This document shows positions 51,956-60,990 of a stretch of DNA of 64,000 bases, one piece after another. The notes under the pieces were generated by a model that was given only the letters and a program-made list of their open reading frames with translations, searched no databases and was not told the origin of the DNA. Where the stretch lies: assembly GCA_944324835.1 (NCBI GenBank), contig CALUXV010000002.1, positions 62,001 through 126,000 on the forward strand. Direction: 5' to 3'. Made by a program: the position numbers and the translations under genes. Numbering within the stretch: position 1 is the stretch's first letter; each line of letters starts with the position of its first letter. The stretch comes from Candidatus Gastranaerophilales bacterium. Its GTDB lineage: Bacteria > Cyanobacteriota > Vampirovibrionia > Gastranaerophilales > Gastranaerophilaceae.

Positions 51956-54619
51956 ATGGGAATGTCGTCATCACAAGCTAGATTATTATCACTGACTGCC
52001 AGACAGCACGATGTGGAATGGCGTGCTCAAAAATTGCAAGCAGAAAAACTACAGCTTGCAAACGATTCTGATCATGTATACAACAAATACTTAAGAGAAT
52101 TAAATGCAACTAAAATTCAAACAAGAATTTATGATGAATACAATGGAGATTCATTTGTAAATGCAAGTTTAGCAATATTAGAACACGGTTTATTAGAAAA
52201 TCCAACCGGAAAAACTGCTGCAGTGCCGTTATTCTTGCAAGAATTTGACGAAAACGGCGGTACAACAATTCTAGTAACCAAGGCGATTGCAAATCAATAC
52301 GGAATAACCGAATCAACTACACCATATCCGGGAACACTTGATGATTTTTTAACTGCAGAATTAATACCTAATGATGACTATAAAAAAGTAGTTGGAGAAT
52401 ATGATGCAGGTGGCTCTTGGAGCGAAGACAAATCAAATGTAACCGGTATAACAATTAATGCAAAAAATAATGCATCTGCATTCCATAGAGGTATTAATCC
52501 GGCAGCTGTTGAAAATAGTGCAGATTCAACCGATACAACTGTATATGATAATTTTACGCATAAACCGGATGGTAGTACAGAAGGATTTACAAGAACAGAC
52601 ACTACATCTATAACTGATATAACAACCGTAAGTTCACTTTCAAGCGGACAAACGTACAAAATTACAGACGCTGCCGGATTAAACAAGTTAAAAACACTTG
52701 TTAATGGAGGTGCAAATACAAATGGTGTTACGATTATTATGGGAAGCGACATTGACATGAAAGATATCACATGGGATGGTATCAACAACTTCAATGGTAC
52801 ATTTGATGGTAACGGCTATCTAATTAAAAATCTTAATGGTTCAAAAGGTTTATTTAACACTATTAATGCTTCAGCAGTAATTAAAAATGTAGGTCTAAAA
52901 GACGTTAATATAAGTGGATCTAGTACCACAGGTGGTATTGCATCATTATCTAGCGGCGGTAAAGTTTATAACTGTTTTGTTACAGGTACAATTACTGGCG
53001 GTGCACACACAGGTGGTATCACCGGCGAAAACATGAATGGCGGAACAATTGAAGATTGTAATGTAAAAATTACATTATCAGGCGGCGGCTCATGTGTAGG
53101 AGGTATATCCGGTCACAATTCAGGTACTGTTGACGGTTGTCATGCAACAGGTACTGTTCATGGTTCGAACTGGGTCGGCGGTCTTGTTGGGCACAATACT
53201 GGTACAACTGTTATTAAAGATTCTATAACAAGTGTAGATGTAACAGGATCCAGCCAGGTCGGTCATGTAATTGGATATGATGATGGTGCTAATCTAACAA
53301 TTACCAATATTACATATAACAACGACGGAACACTTCAAATATGCGGTAACAGACCGGATACAGATTGGACATCAGGGACATTTAAGACCCAAATTGCGGC
53401 TCCGTTTATAAATACAACTGACTGGAGCGGTGATTTTTACAACAACGTACTTGCAGCATATGTTAAGGCAAAAGGTATCGACATTACAGATAATGCAGCA
53501 TTGGCTGATGCAGAATCAAAATGTAAAGATTATGTTAAAAACATATACGGTGCAGGCAGTGATGCAGACTTATTTAATATCGTTAATATTAACAGCTTTA
53601 TATGTAACTGGGTTAACAGGAATACGGATACAGATGGATTCGCAGCTGCATTAGTAACAGATGTCGATAATGGCATTACAAATAGTACCAGAAATGCAAA
53701 ATATCAAGGTGTTTATACTACTGATAGATACAACGTTTCTATGAGTGCAACAGATACCGGATACAATGCAATAAATAATAGTAATGGGGTTATTAATATC
53801 CCTGCAAAAAGTATGATACTGGCAAACTTAAAAGCAGCATTAGAGTTAGCCGGCTGTCCGGAATATGCAGCACAAGCAGAAAGCTTTATTAATAGCTACG
53901 ATACTAACGTTCAAGCAGATAAAGCGACACTTGCTTATATCAATGAACTCGTAACAGATTATGCAGAAGGGAGAAGAGTAAAAGAATTTATGGATGTACT
54001 TTTGGAGGCTGTAAAAACTAATGAAACGAGTGCAAGTTTCAATGGAAAAATGCCGACAATTATAGCAGATCCTGCTCATCTTCCTAATTATACAATCAAT
54101 GTAGGTGCAGCCGGAGGAGGAACTCCTAACATAAATTATGATAAAACATATAATGCTAATATGCAGCCCAAAAAAGATTGGGATTATTCACTAAAAGAAG
54201 TTCAGGATAAAATGAAAGAATATCTACTTCGTCAATCCGGAATCCGAATTGTTGAAGATGCAGAAGCATATAGTGAAGAGTGGTTAACAAACTATGTACA
54301 ATCAGGTCAAGCACAATTCTGTTATTTTGATATTGAGTCTGCTTTAGCCGACGGTAAAGTTGATCCTGAAAAATTAGCAATTGTTGGCACAAGTGTAGCA
54401 AACGAAACATCTCTACAAGAAGTTCAAGATAAAGCTCAATTGAATGCTGCAGAAGCAACTTATGAAAGAGATATGAAAAAGATTAACAAAAAAGAAACAA
54501 AAGTTGATACAGAACTTCAAAAACTTGAAGCAGAAAGAAGCTCTATCAAAACAGAACAAGATGATTTAAAAACAGTTATCAACGATAACGTTAATCTTAC
54601 ATTCAAATTATTTAGCTAA
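51956..54619 (+). CDS. Large GLUG-repeat protein with coiled-coil ends, no Sec signal
   Basis: An 887-residue protein. N-terminal helical head (1-55; SLTARQHDVEWRAQKLQAEK), a middle domain, then a beta-helix-like GLUG/M26-type region (about 215-445: FDGNGYLIKNLNG, TTGGIASLS, HTGGITGEN, SCVGGISGHNSG, NWVGGLVGHNTG), a globular part, and a C-terminal charged coiled coil (about 830-887). GLUG repeats occur in adhesins and surface-exposed bacterial proteins, yet no Sec signal peptide, anchor or lipobox is present, implying another export route or intracellular use. The first residues MGMSSSQAR are, from memory, shared by a family in gut Melainabacteria. Likely start 51956, with AGGA about 12 nt upstream. 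Confidence 0.72.
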   Translation: MGMSSSQARLLSLTARQHDVEWRAQKLQAEKLQLANDSDHVYNKYLRELNATKIQTRIYDEYNGDSFVNASLAILEHGLLENPTGKTAAVPLFLQEFDENGGTTILVTKAIANQYGITESTTPYPGTLDDFLTAELIPNDDYKKVVGEYDAGGSWSEDKSNVTGITINAKNNASAFHRGINPAAVENSADSTDTTVYDNFTHKPDGSTEGFTRTDTTSITDITTVSSLSSGQTYKITDAAGLNKLKTLVNGGANTNGVTIIMGSDIDMKDITWDGINNFNGTFDGNGYLIKNLNGSKGLFNTINASAVIKNVGLKDVNISGSSTTGGIASLSSGGKVYNCFVTGTITGGAHTGGITGENMNGGTIEDCNVKITLSGGGSCVGGISGHNSGTVDGCHATGTVHGSNWVGGLVGHNTGTTVIKDSITSVDVTGSSQVGHVIGYDDGANLTITNITYNNDGTLQICGNRPDTDWTSGTFKTQIAAPFINTTDWSGDFYNNVLAAYVKAKGIDITDNAALADAESKCKDYVKNIYGAGSDADLFNIVNINSFICNWVNRNTDTDGFAAALVTDVDNGITNSTRNAKYQGVYTTDRYNVSMSATDTGYNAINNSNGVINIPAKSMILANLKAALELAGCPEYAAQAESFINSYDTNVQADKATLAYINELVTDYAEGRRVKEFMDVLLEAVKTNETSASFNGKMPTIIADPAHLPNYTINVGAAGGGTPNINYDKTYNANMQPKKDWDYSLKEVQDKMKEYLLRQSGIRIVEDAEAYSEEWLTNYVQSGQAQFCYFDIESALADGKVDPEKLAIVGTSVANETSLQEVQDKAQLNAAEATYERDMKKINKKETKVDTELQKLEAERSSIKTEQDDLKTVINDNVNLTFKLFS

Positions 54620-54631
54620 GAAAGTTACCAT

Positions 54632-55396
54632 TTAAATCGGTAATAAAAAATGGAATGTACTTCCTTCTCCAAGCTTAGATTTAACACCAATTTGCCCATT
54701 ATGGGCTTCAATTATTGATTTGCACAATGCAAGTCCAATTCCTGAGCCCATTTGTCTTTTATAAATATTATCGTTTGTCTGGGCAAAAAATTCAAAAATC
54801 ACATTATAATTTGACTCTTCTATTCCATCACCATAGTCTGTAATTTCAAAATTAAAACCATTATCTATATAGGTTAAAATTTTAATTTTATACCCGGGTT
54901 TGTTAAACTTAACCGCATTTGAAGTCAAATTATATATAAGCTGTCTGAATCGTTTAACATCAGCCTTGATTTCTGCAGAAACCAAAGTGTAATCGAATTC
55001 AACATTCGGATAAGAATTTATAACTTCAAGAATAATATCTCTAGTTTCAATTTTATTACAATTTAATTCCATCGGAGTGTACTGTGCCCTTATTAAATCA
55101 AGCAAATCTTGTATTAAATCCAGCATATGATGAGAACTACTCAAAATATTATTCAAAAAATCAAGTTCTTTTTCAGATTGTTTATACGCTTTTAGTAAAT
55201 TAGAAAAACCAATTATTGAATTTAAAGGAGTTTTAAATTCATGAGATATTTTTGCCAATAACAGGCGCATAACATTCCATTTATCTTCTTGTTCAAGATA
55301 TTTATTTACATATTTAAATTTATCTTCTTCGGCCTTATTAAGTTGCTCTAATAATTCTTCACGGCTTAATGTATCATAACTATTCATTTGATACAT
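54632..55396 (-). CDS. Soluble sensor histidine kinase
   Basis: A 254-residue kinase without membrane helices: short coiled-coil head (1-45), HisKA with the phospho-acceptor His52 (AKISHEFKTPLNSIIGFSN), and an intact HATPase: N-box YNLTSNAVKFNKPG, DYGDGIEES (G1) and QMGSGIGLALCKSIIEAH (G2), ending EGSTFHFLLP. It is complete, in contrast with the degenerate kinase at 28.7-29.8 kb. No response-regulator gene is adjacent; the two orphan regulators at 10.7-12 kb are possible partners. The start may be residue 1 or the Met three codons later; no Shine-Dalgarno is visible. Confidence 0.87.
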   Translation of the reverse strand: MYQMNSYDTLSREELLEQLNKAEEDKFKYVNKYLEQEDKWNVMRLLLAKISHEFKTPLNSIIGFSNLLKAYKQSEKELDFLNNILSSSHHMLDLIQDLLDLIRAQYTPMELNCNKIETRDIILEVINSYPNVEFDYTLVSAEIKADVKRFRQLIYNLTSNAVKFNKPGYKIKILTYIDNGFNFEITDYGDGIEESNYNVIFEFFAQTNDNIYKRQMGSGIGLALCKSIIEAHNGQIGVKSKLGEGSTFHFLLPI

Positions 55397-55441
55397 AATA
55401 ATGTAAAATACAATAAAATTTAATAAGCTGACAAGGTTATT

Positions 55442-57307
55442 TTATTTCGAAAGCATTACCATCAGCACAGAAATATCAGCAGGCTTGACACCGCCAATAC
55501 GAGATGCCTGAGCAAGATTTACAGGTCTGATTTTCGCCAGTTTTTCTTTTGTCTCCCCTGAAATATGTTCAATTGACATATAATCAATATTGTCAGGAAT
55601 TTTGTACTTTTCGAGTTTTGTTGATTGTTCTATTTGAATTTCTTGCCGTTTTATATACCCATCATACTTGATTTGAACTTCGACCTCTTCATAAATATCT
55701 TTTCCCAGATTTAAAGAATTTGTTTCATCATCCAACTCTTTTAAAATAGAATATGTAATATTAGGTCGTTTAAGCAGTTCTGTTAATCTTATACCTCTAT
55801 CAATATGTTCCCCGTATTTAGCAAGAACAGAATTAGTTTTTTCCGTCGCAGAAACTTTTGTAAGTGATAAACGTTCTTTTTCTTTTTTTATCATTTCTTG
55901 CTTTTCTTTAAACCGCATATATTGTTCATCATCAATTAAACCAATGTTATGTCCTGTTTCAGTAAGTCTTGAATCTGCATTATCCTGACGCAAAAGAAGT
56001 CTGTATTCAGAGCGGGATGTAAGCATTCTATACGGTTCCTCAATATCTTTTGTTACTAAATCATCAATCAAGGTTCCTATATAGGAAGAACTTCTTGAAA
56101 GTTCTAACATTTCAGACGAATTTAGATAATTTACCGCATTTATACCCGCAACTAATCCTTGAGCAGCAGCTTCTTCATAACCGCTCGTACCATTAATCTG
56201 TCCTGCACAAAATAAACCGTCAACAGCTTTTGACATCAAAGAATGTTTTGTTTGAACTGCTGGTATATAATCATACTCAACGGCATAAGCAGGTTTAATA
56301 ATATGAGCTTTTTCTAGACCTGGCAGAGTATGCAGCATTTCAACCTGAACATCAGCAGGCAGGCTTGTTGAAAAACCTTGAATATAAATTTCATAATTAT
56401 TCAACCCTTCCGGCTCTATAAAGATATGATGAGAAGGATTAGAAGCAAACCGTTTTACTTTATCCTCAATTGACGGACAATAACGTGGACCTACACCATG
56501 AATCAGCCCTTGATACATAGGTGACTTATCAAGATTAGCACGAATAATTTCATGCGTTCTTTCATTTGTTCGTGTAAGATAACAAGGGACCTGTTTTCTT
56601 ATAGGTCTATTCGGTTTAAACGAATAGAAATGTAATTCATCATCTCCGGGTTGTATAGTCATTTTGGAATAATCAATGGTTCTTTTATCAACCCTTGCCG
56701 GTGTTCCAGTCTTAAGTTTTTTTATTGTAAGTCCGAGTTTTTCAAGTGATTCTGATAAGCCATATGCCGGACGTTCTCCTAATCGGCCTGCAGGATAAGA
56801 ATTAAGACCAATAAATATTCTGCCGTTTAGAGATGTTCCTGTTGTTAGAATTATTGCACGGCAAGAATATTCAAGTCCGAATTCATCAATTGCACCCGCA
56901 ATTTTTCCATCTTTTGTTACTAAATCTGTTATACAACACTGTTTTAAATAGATATTTTCTTCGGATTCCAAAATATGACGCATATACTGAGTATACTCAG
57001 CCTTATCTGATTGAGCCCGCAAAGCACGAACAGCAGGACCTTTAGATGAATTCAATATTTTCATCTGAATATAAGTTGCATCAGCAACTTCCCCCATAAC
57101 ACCACCCAATGCATCAATTTCTCGTACAAGTGTTGATTTAGCAGGACCGCCTACTGCAGGATTACAAGGCATAAGAGCTATATGTTCCAGATTCAAAGTA
57201 CATAATAATACCTTTGCTCCTAATCGAGCAGCGGAAATGGCTGCTTCGCATCCGGCATGACCGGCTCCTACAACTATCACATCAAATTTATTATTTAAGT
57301 AATCCAT
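55442..57307 (-). CDS. mnmG: tRNA uridine-5-carboxymethylaminomethyl modification enzyme MnmG
   Basis: FAD-dependent partner of MnmE that installs cmnm5 at U34 of tRNAs. 621 residues from the ATG at 57307, matching the family. FAD site [16 protein letters not shown], then [42 protein letters not shown] and [16 protein letters not shown]; the C-terminal helical domain ends with [14 protein letters not shown]. The longer in-frame extension to 57427 reads an AT-rich leader and is rejected. mnmE is not in the window. It is 45 nt from the divergent small secreted-protein gene. Confidence 0.95.
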   Translation of the reverse strand: MDYLNNKFDVIVVGAGHAGCEAAISAARLGAKVLLCTLNLEHIALMPCNPAVGGPAKSTLVREIDALGGVMGEVADATYIQMKILNSSKGPAVRALRAQSDKAEYTQYMRHILESEENIYLKQCCITDLVTKDGKIAGAIDEFGLEYSCRAIILTTGTSLNGRIFIGLNSYPAGRLGERPAYGLSESLEKLGLTIKKLKTGTPARVDKRTIDYSKMTIQPGDDELHFYSFKPNRPIRKQVPCYLTRTNERTHEIIRANLDKSPMYQGLIHGVGPRYCPSIEDKVKRFASNPSHHIFIEPEGLNNYEIYIQGFSTSLPADVQVEMLHTLPGLEKAHIIKPAYAVEYDYIPAVQTKHSLMSKAVDGLFCAGQINGTSGYEEAAAQGLVAGINAVNYLNSSEMLELSRSSSYIGTLIDDLVTKDIEEPYRMLTSRSEYRLLLRQDNADSRLTETGHNIGLIDDEQYMRFKEKQEMIKKEKERLSLTKVSATEKTNSVLAKYGEHIDRGIRLTELLKRPNITYSILKELDDETNSLNLGKDIYEEVEVQIKYDGYIKRQEIQIEQSTKLEKYKIPDNIDYMSIEHISGETKEKLAKIRPVNLAQASRIGGVKPADISVLMVMLSK

Positions 57308-57351
57308 AAAATAATTATAGTATAATAATAAAAAAAGTGGAGAAAATAACA

Positions 57352-57924
57352 ATGAAAAAATTATTACTAATATTTGCATTATTAATCGGATGTACTGCTT
57401 TTGCCGTAGATATATTTGATGATACAACTGATATTACAAAACTAGATAATAATGGCAAGCTAACATATCTTACAGATTTAAAACAAGAAATTTTTTCCCA
57501 CGATTGTGCATTTTCACTAGAATCTGATGAATTTAAAAAAATGATAAAAACTCATAAAAAAGATAAAAACTATATTGAAAATTATTATGCAGCGCAAGCC
57601 GGATATACATCATTCAAAAATAACAATATCTCAGGAATGTTTTCTCCCAAAATGGATATCATGTATATGTATGCCCTGCAAGAAAAACAAAATATTAGAA
57701 TTACCTATTATTACAATGCAATAGGGCATTTGAAATACATAGATTTCATGTACGGGAATTATCCTAATTTCCCATATTTTGCACGCAAATACACAACTCG
57801 AGGTAATCTACACAGCACTCTTTACTGCATAGATGAAATGACACAAATAAAATTTAACCAAGATGGTTCAATTGCAGAAATTTGGCATAAAGGGAAACAG
57901 ATAGATAAAATTAAAAATATTTAA
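57352..57924 (+). CDS. Small secreted or lipoprotein-like hypothetical protein
   Basis: A 190-residue protein starting [22 protein letters not shown] fits a lipobox with Cys14, and AFA could alternatively be a signal-peptidase-I site. The mature part has strand-rich YD-like pieces ([41 protein letters not shown]). GGAG lies 9 nt before the ATG at 57352; a GTG at 57337 is less likely. It resembles the 125-residue protein at 42221 in repeat style. Convergent with thrB (7 nt between the stops). The function is unknown. Confidence 0.65.
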   Translation: MKKLLLIFALLIGCTAFAVDIFDDTTDITKLDNNGKLTYLTDLKQEIFSHDCAFSLESDEFKKMIKTHKKDKNYIENYYAAQAGYTSFKNNNISGMFSPKMDIMYMYALQEKQNIRITYYYNAIGHLKYIDFMYGNYPNFPYFARKYTTRGNLHSTLYCIDEMTQIKFNQDGSIAEIWHKGKQIDKIKNI

Positions 57925-57930
57925 CGTTTA

Positions 57931-58872
57931 TTAAGCATTAATAATCGTAGCACCGTTATTTTCTACTTTTAATGACTTTATATCAGCTTTAACATTTAGA
58001 TTATTCATAACTTCTGATATTTTGGACTTAGCCTTATCAACTGCAGATTGTTTTGCAACCACAAGAACAGCTGAACCTGCTCCGCTTAAAACACATCCCA
58101 AAATATCATCATCATGTTTAATAGATTCAGAAATTTCATCCATCCAAGGAACAAGCTTTGAGCGATACGGCTGGTGGAGTTTATCCGATAATGCTGCTTT
58201 CATCAGTTCATCATCAACAGTATTTACAGCTTGAATTAACATCCCCATACGTTTTGTATTATAAACGGCATCTTGTAAAGGAACCGTTTCAGGTAGTACA
58301 GAACGAGAAATTTCAGTTGCGAGTTCCACATCAGGAATACATACAATAATTGCCCATTCATCCGGCCAGTGAATTTTTCGGTATAAAATACTGCCGTCAT
58401 CCTCCATTGAAGAGAGAACCAAACCTCCAACAACAGCAGGAGTAACATTATCAGGATGACCTTCTATTTCTGTTGCGATAGAAAGTATAGCAGATTCATC
58501 AGCTGGTTCGCCAAGAAGATGATTGGCCGCCATTAATGCCCCGACAATAACCGCTGCAGAACTTCCTAGTCCGCGGGTTACAGGGATTGTTGTCTGAATG
58601 TTAATCTTAAGTTCAGACGGAGTTTGACCGATAGAATTATATAAGAGTTCTACTGCTTTATAAACTATACTATTTTCATCTCTTGGAATATGATCTATTA
58701 TAAGGTCATCATAACTTTCATCCTGTGCAAGAATATTTATCTCTACACCTGTACCCGGCAAAACTGTTTCATCAATTGTCACAGTATTATAAATTGGTAG
58801 AGCAAGTCCTAAACAATCAAATCCAGGACCTAAATTTGCGGATGTTGCAGGAACTTTTACACTTACTTTCAT
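57931..58872 (-). CDS. thrB: Homoserine kinase
   Basis: GHMP kinase phosphorylating homoserine in threonine synthesis. 313 residues: VPATSANLGPGFDCLGLALP at the N-terminus, ATP loop TRGLGSSAAVIVGAL and EGHPDNVTPAVVGGL, then the C-terminal GAGSAVLVV. All GHMP motifs are present. AAAGGG precedes the ATG. It lies 11 nt after the YhaM-like gene on the same strand. thrA and thrC are not in the window. Confidence 0.94.
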   Translation of the reverse strand: MKVSVKVPATSANLGPGFDCLGLALPIYNTVTIDETVLPGTGVEINILAQDESYDDLIIDHIPRDENSIVYKAVELLYNSIGQTPSELKINIQTTIPVTRGLGSSAAVIVGALMAANHLLGEPADESAILSIATEIEGHPDNVTPAVVGGLVLSSMEDDGSILYRKIHWPDEWAIIVCIPDVELATEISRSVLPETVPLQDAVYNTKRMGMLIQAVNTVDDELMKAALSDKLHQPYRSKLVPWMDEISESIKHDDDILGCVLSGAGSAVLVVAKQSAVDKAKSKISEVMNNLNVKADIKSLKVENNGATIINA

Positions 58873-58883
58873 AATACCCTTTC

Positions 58884-59711
58884 TTATAACATAGTAACAC
58901 TTGTTTTTCCATATTTTGCTGATAAATCATCAATATGATGAATAAAATATACGTATGATTCTAAATCTTTTTCATTTAAATCAACTATTGCACCCCAATC
59001 AGTACGTCCATGATGCGCCGCAATCATTTTTGCAACATGCTTGAAACCATTATTCATACATATTGAATATCCATACAAAGAATGGGTAATCCACTCTTTA
59101 TGAAAATCCTCATCATAATCTATCATACCGTTTTCTGTATCAATAGTGTATTCAAATATTTTTCCAATATCATGCAAAATACACGCTGCAATTGCCTCAT
59201 CTCTATTAATATTCTGAAATAAAATCTTAATATTATTTTCCGCTATTTCAATACACTCAAGAATATGAACTAAAAGCCCCCCCAAATAATTATGATGCAT
59301 TGTCTTTGCTGCTGGAGAAACCTTAATCTTATCTTCATATTTTTTAAAGAAATCAAGAATAAATTTTTTTAATTCTAAATCCGAAATACTATTTATGTAT
59401 TCAACGATTTTATTATAAGTTTTGTTTCTTTCTTCTTCTGAAAGTCCCATTTTCGCTTCTTTTATAAGTTCAAGAGATGTAATAAGACAGTTATTAAACC
59501 TTTCATTGAATGATGCCGTAACAATTCTCACAATATTACCGATACGGAAGAGTTTTAAATCCATTCGATTTAACGCTTCTTCCCAGAGGACACAATTAAG
59601 AACCGTTTCTGTAGCAGGATCTTTCAATTGCAATTTTCCCATCTTTGTTCCGGCTTTTGTGTCTCCTACTGAAAAAGAAACGACTTCATAATTAATTTCT
59701 GTACTAAACAT
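58884..59711 (-). CDS. HD-domain nuclease, YhaM/CBF1 family
   Basis: A 275-residue protein: OB-fold (about 1-85; KLQLKDPATETVLNCVLWEE), then an HD domain with TMHHNYLGGLLVHILECI, CILHDIGKIFEYT and IAAHHGRTDWGA. This OB-plus-HD plan matches YhaM 3'-5' exoribonuclease, which needs divalent metal. The role is probably RNA or ssDNA end trimming. The start is taken as ATG at 59711 with GGGAG at proper spacing; the preceding TTG codon is less likely. It forms a two-gene unit with thrB. Confidence 0.85.
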   Translation of the reverse strand: MFSTEINYEVVSFSVGDTKAGTKMGKLQLKDPATETVLNCVLWEEALNRMDLKLFRIGNIVRIVTASFNERFNNCLITSLELIKEAKMGLSEEERNKTYNKIVEYINSISDLELKKFILDFFKKYEDKIKVSPAAKTMHHNYLGGLLVHILECIEIAENNIKILFQNINRDEAIAACILHDIGKIFEYTIDTENGMIDYDEDFHKEWITHSLYGYSICMNNGFKHVAKMIAAHHGRTDWGAIVDLNEKDLESYVYFIHHIDDLSAKYGKTSVTML

Positions 59712-59767
59712 CAATATCTCCCATAGTATTAACTTTTATATAGTACTACAAACAAGGATTTTTTGTG

Positions 59768-59840
59768 GTTTGTTAAAAAATGTAACTTTAAAACAAAATA
59801 AATAGCAATTTTTTTTATATTAAATACTTTGTATATATGT
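59768..59840 (+). promoter_or_regulatory. GCAATTT-N14-ACTTT promoter block (copy A) with TGTAAC element
   Basis: Upstream element GGTTTGTTAAAAAATGTAAC, with GTTA-N7-TAAC, at about 59767-59786. GCAATTT is at 59805-59811, then 14 nt, then ACTTTGTATATATG from 59826, followed by TAAGCGGG. It faces the ribbon-helix-helix gene, 50 nt from its ATG. Confidence 0.62.
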
Positions 59841-59891
59841 AAGCGGGAACTAAGAGTAATATCTTATACAAAAAATAAAGGGAATTTAATT

Positions 59892-60080
59892 ATGTCAAGA
59901 GTTTTAATATCAATGCCAGAAAGATTTTTAGATGAAATAGATAACGTAGCAGAAAACGAAAACCGTTCACGTTCAGAACTTATTCGTGAAGCACTACGTA
60001 CATACATTCATCGTAACCGTGTAAGAAATTCTGCATACGCACAACGCAATGCTGAACTTCTTGATGCATTATTAGATTAA
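59892..60080 (+). CDS. Ribbon-helix-helix (CopG-type) transcriptional regulator
   Basis: A 62-residue protein with the RHH fold: N-terminal strand SRVLISMPERFLDEI, then a helix-turn-helix pair with the family turn ENENRSRSELIREALRTYI and a short Arg-rich tail (IHRNRVRNSAYAQ). RHH dimers bind short inverted repeats. No toxin gene follows, so it is a stand-alone regulator rather than an antitoxin. The ATG at 59892 has AAGGGAA upstream; the in-frame extension from 59829 is not coding-like. It is monocistronic (terminator at 60126) and driven by promoter block A. It could recognise the GTTA-N7-TAAC element found upstream of its own promoter. Confidence 0.87.
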   Translation: MSRVLISMPERFLDEIDNVAENENRSRSELIREALRTYIHRNRVRNSAYAQRNAELLDALLD

Positions 60081-60125
60081 TAATTAATTTTGGGAATTAG
60101 ATAAATTTTAAGTAAATGTATTTTT

Positions 60126-60151
60126 AGACTGGCATACATGCCAGTCTTTTT
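60126..60151 (+). terminator. Terminator of the ribbon-helix-helix gene
   Basis: AGACTGGCA / TGCCAGTCT stem (60126-60134 with 60139-60147), loop TACA, then TTTTT. It makes the regulator gene monocistronic. Confidence 0.85.
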
Positions 60152-60205
60152 ATGTTATATAATTATTCAAATCAAAGCACAAAATATTGACTTTCATAAA
60201 ATTAT

Positions 60206-60275
60206 CGTTACAATACTTAATATAATGTTATAAAAAAAGCAATTTTTTTTGAGTTATATACTTTGTATATATACG
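60206..60275 (+). promoter_or_regulatory. GCAATTT-N14-ACTTT promoter block (copy B)
   Basis: GCAATTT at 60239-60245, 14 nt, ACTTTGTATATATACGAGG from 60260. Nearly identical to copy A over 19 bases. The upstream element occurs here in inverted form (CGTTACAAT, 60206-60214). The GAGG inside the block tail also serves as the Shine-Dalgarno of the gene at 60284, so the mRNA leader is very short. Confidence 0.6.
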
Positions 60276-60283
60276 AGGTCCCT

Positions 60284-60478
60284 ATGAATAAAGATAAATT
60301 CAAAAACTTTACAGTAATTGATGGTGTTAAACCTGACACGGAACCAATTCAGGAAACATCAGAGAAAACTTATCAATCGAATCCGATGAAGTCCGATTTG
60401 TATTCAAGGCTTGCAGCATTTCGTAATTCTCAAAGAAAATTCGGCATTAAAGACGTTATCAAAGATTCTTTGAAATAA
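60284..60478 (+). CDS. Small hypothetical protein (64 residues)
   Basis: A short polar protein, MNKDKFKNFTVIDGVKPD..., with a basic C-terminal helix (LYSRLAAFRNSQRKFGIKDV). No known domain. Supported by GAGG at proper spacing before the ATG, promoter block B directly upstream and a coupled downstream gene (2-nt gap). The function is unknown. Confidence 0.65.
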   Translation: MNKDKFKNFTVIDGVKPDTEPIQETSEKTYQSNPMKSDLYSRLAAFRNSQRKFGIKDVIKDSLK

Positions 60479-60480
60479 AT

Positions 60481-60990
60481 ATGTACGAAGTCAAGAAGAG
60501 AATATATTTGGATTTGGATAAGACTCAAAAAAGTGCATTATGCAACTTTTTGAGAGCGCTGGTTAAACAAAATTCTGATATGGATGTTGAGAATTTGTTT
60601 TACAAATTTCTTGAAGATGAAACTTATTATCAGGAGATTAACGCTTCAAGGTTTCCTTTTTTGAAGGATATTTTAGATGATGAAACCTTTAAGAGTGACT
60701 CTCTGCTTTATATAAAAGAGTGCAAGAAGTATTATGAATACAAGAAGGCTCAGGCTCCTTTGATTGAGAAGCAAAAAGAGTTTGAGAAAAAGAAGCGTAA
60801 ATTTTTGCAAGAAGTTAAAATGTCAAAAGAAGTCCCAACAAAAAAACAACTTTACTATTATGACAGATTATGCAAAAAATATAATATAGAAAAATTAAAT
60901 GTAGAAGAGTTATCAAGATTAGATTTGAAAAGAGAGATTGGGAAAATTATAGATGAACATTCAGGAGATTGTTGCCATACTGGTGAATAG
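60481..60990 (+). CDS. Hypothetical protein upstream of prmC
   Basis: A 169-residue charged protein with a Lys/Glu-rich helix (about 85-118) and a C-terminal segment VPTKKQLYYYDRLCKKYNIE...SRLDLKREIGKII that resembles small PTxKQxxxL-type helical modules found at the ends of nucleic-acid-binding proteins (from memory). It starts 2 nt after the previous stop, with no Shine-Dalgarno of its own, and overlaps prmC by 38 nt, so translation is probably coupled in both directions. The function is unknown. Confidence 0.65.
   Translation: MYEVKKRIYLDLDKTQKSALCNFLRALVKQNSDMDVENLFYKFLEDETYYQEINASRFPFLKDILDDETFKSDSLLYIKECKKYYEYKKAQAPLIEKQKEFEKKKRKFLQEVKMSKEVPTKKQLYYYDRLCKKYNIEKLNVEELSRLDLKREIGKIIDEHSGDCCHTGE

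Noticed and set aside
57308-57427. 40-codon hydrophobic extension of MnmG
   Set aside because: The family begins at the FAD-binding strand; the extension is AT-rich sequence overlapping the divergent gene.
59829-60080. Ribbon-helix-helix gene as antitoxin of a toxin-antitoxin pair
   Set aside because: It is followed by a terminator within 50 nt and the next gene has its own promoter; no toxin-like frame lies adjacent.
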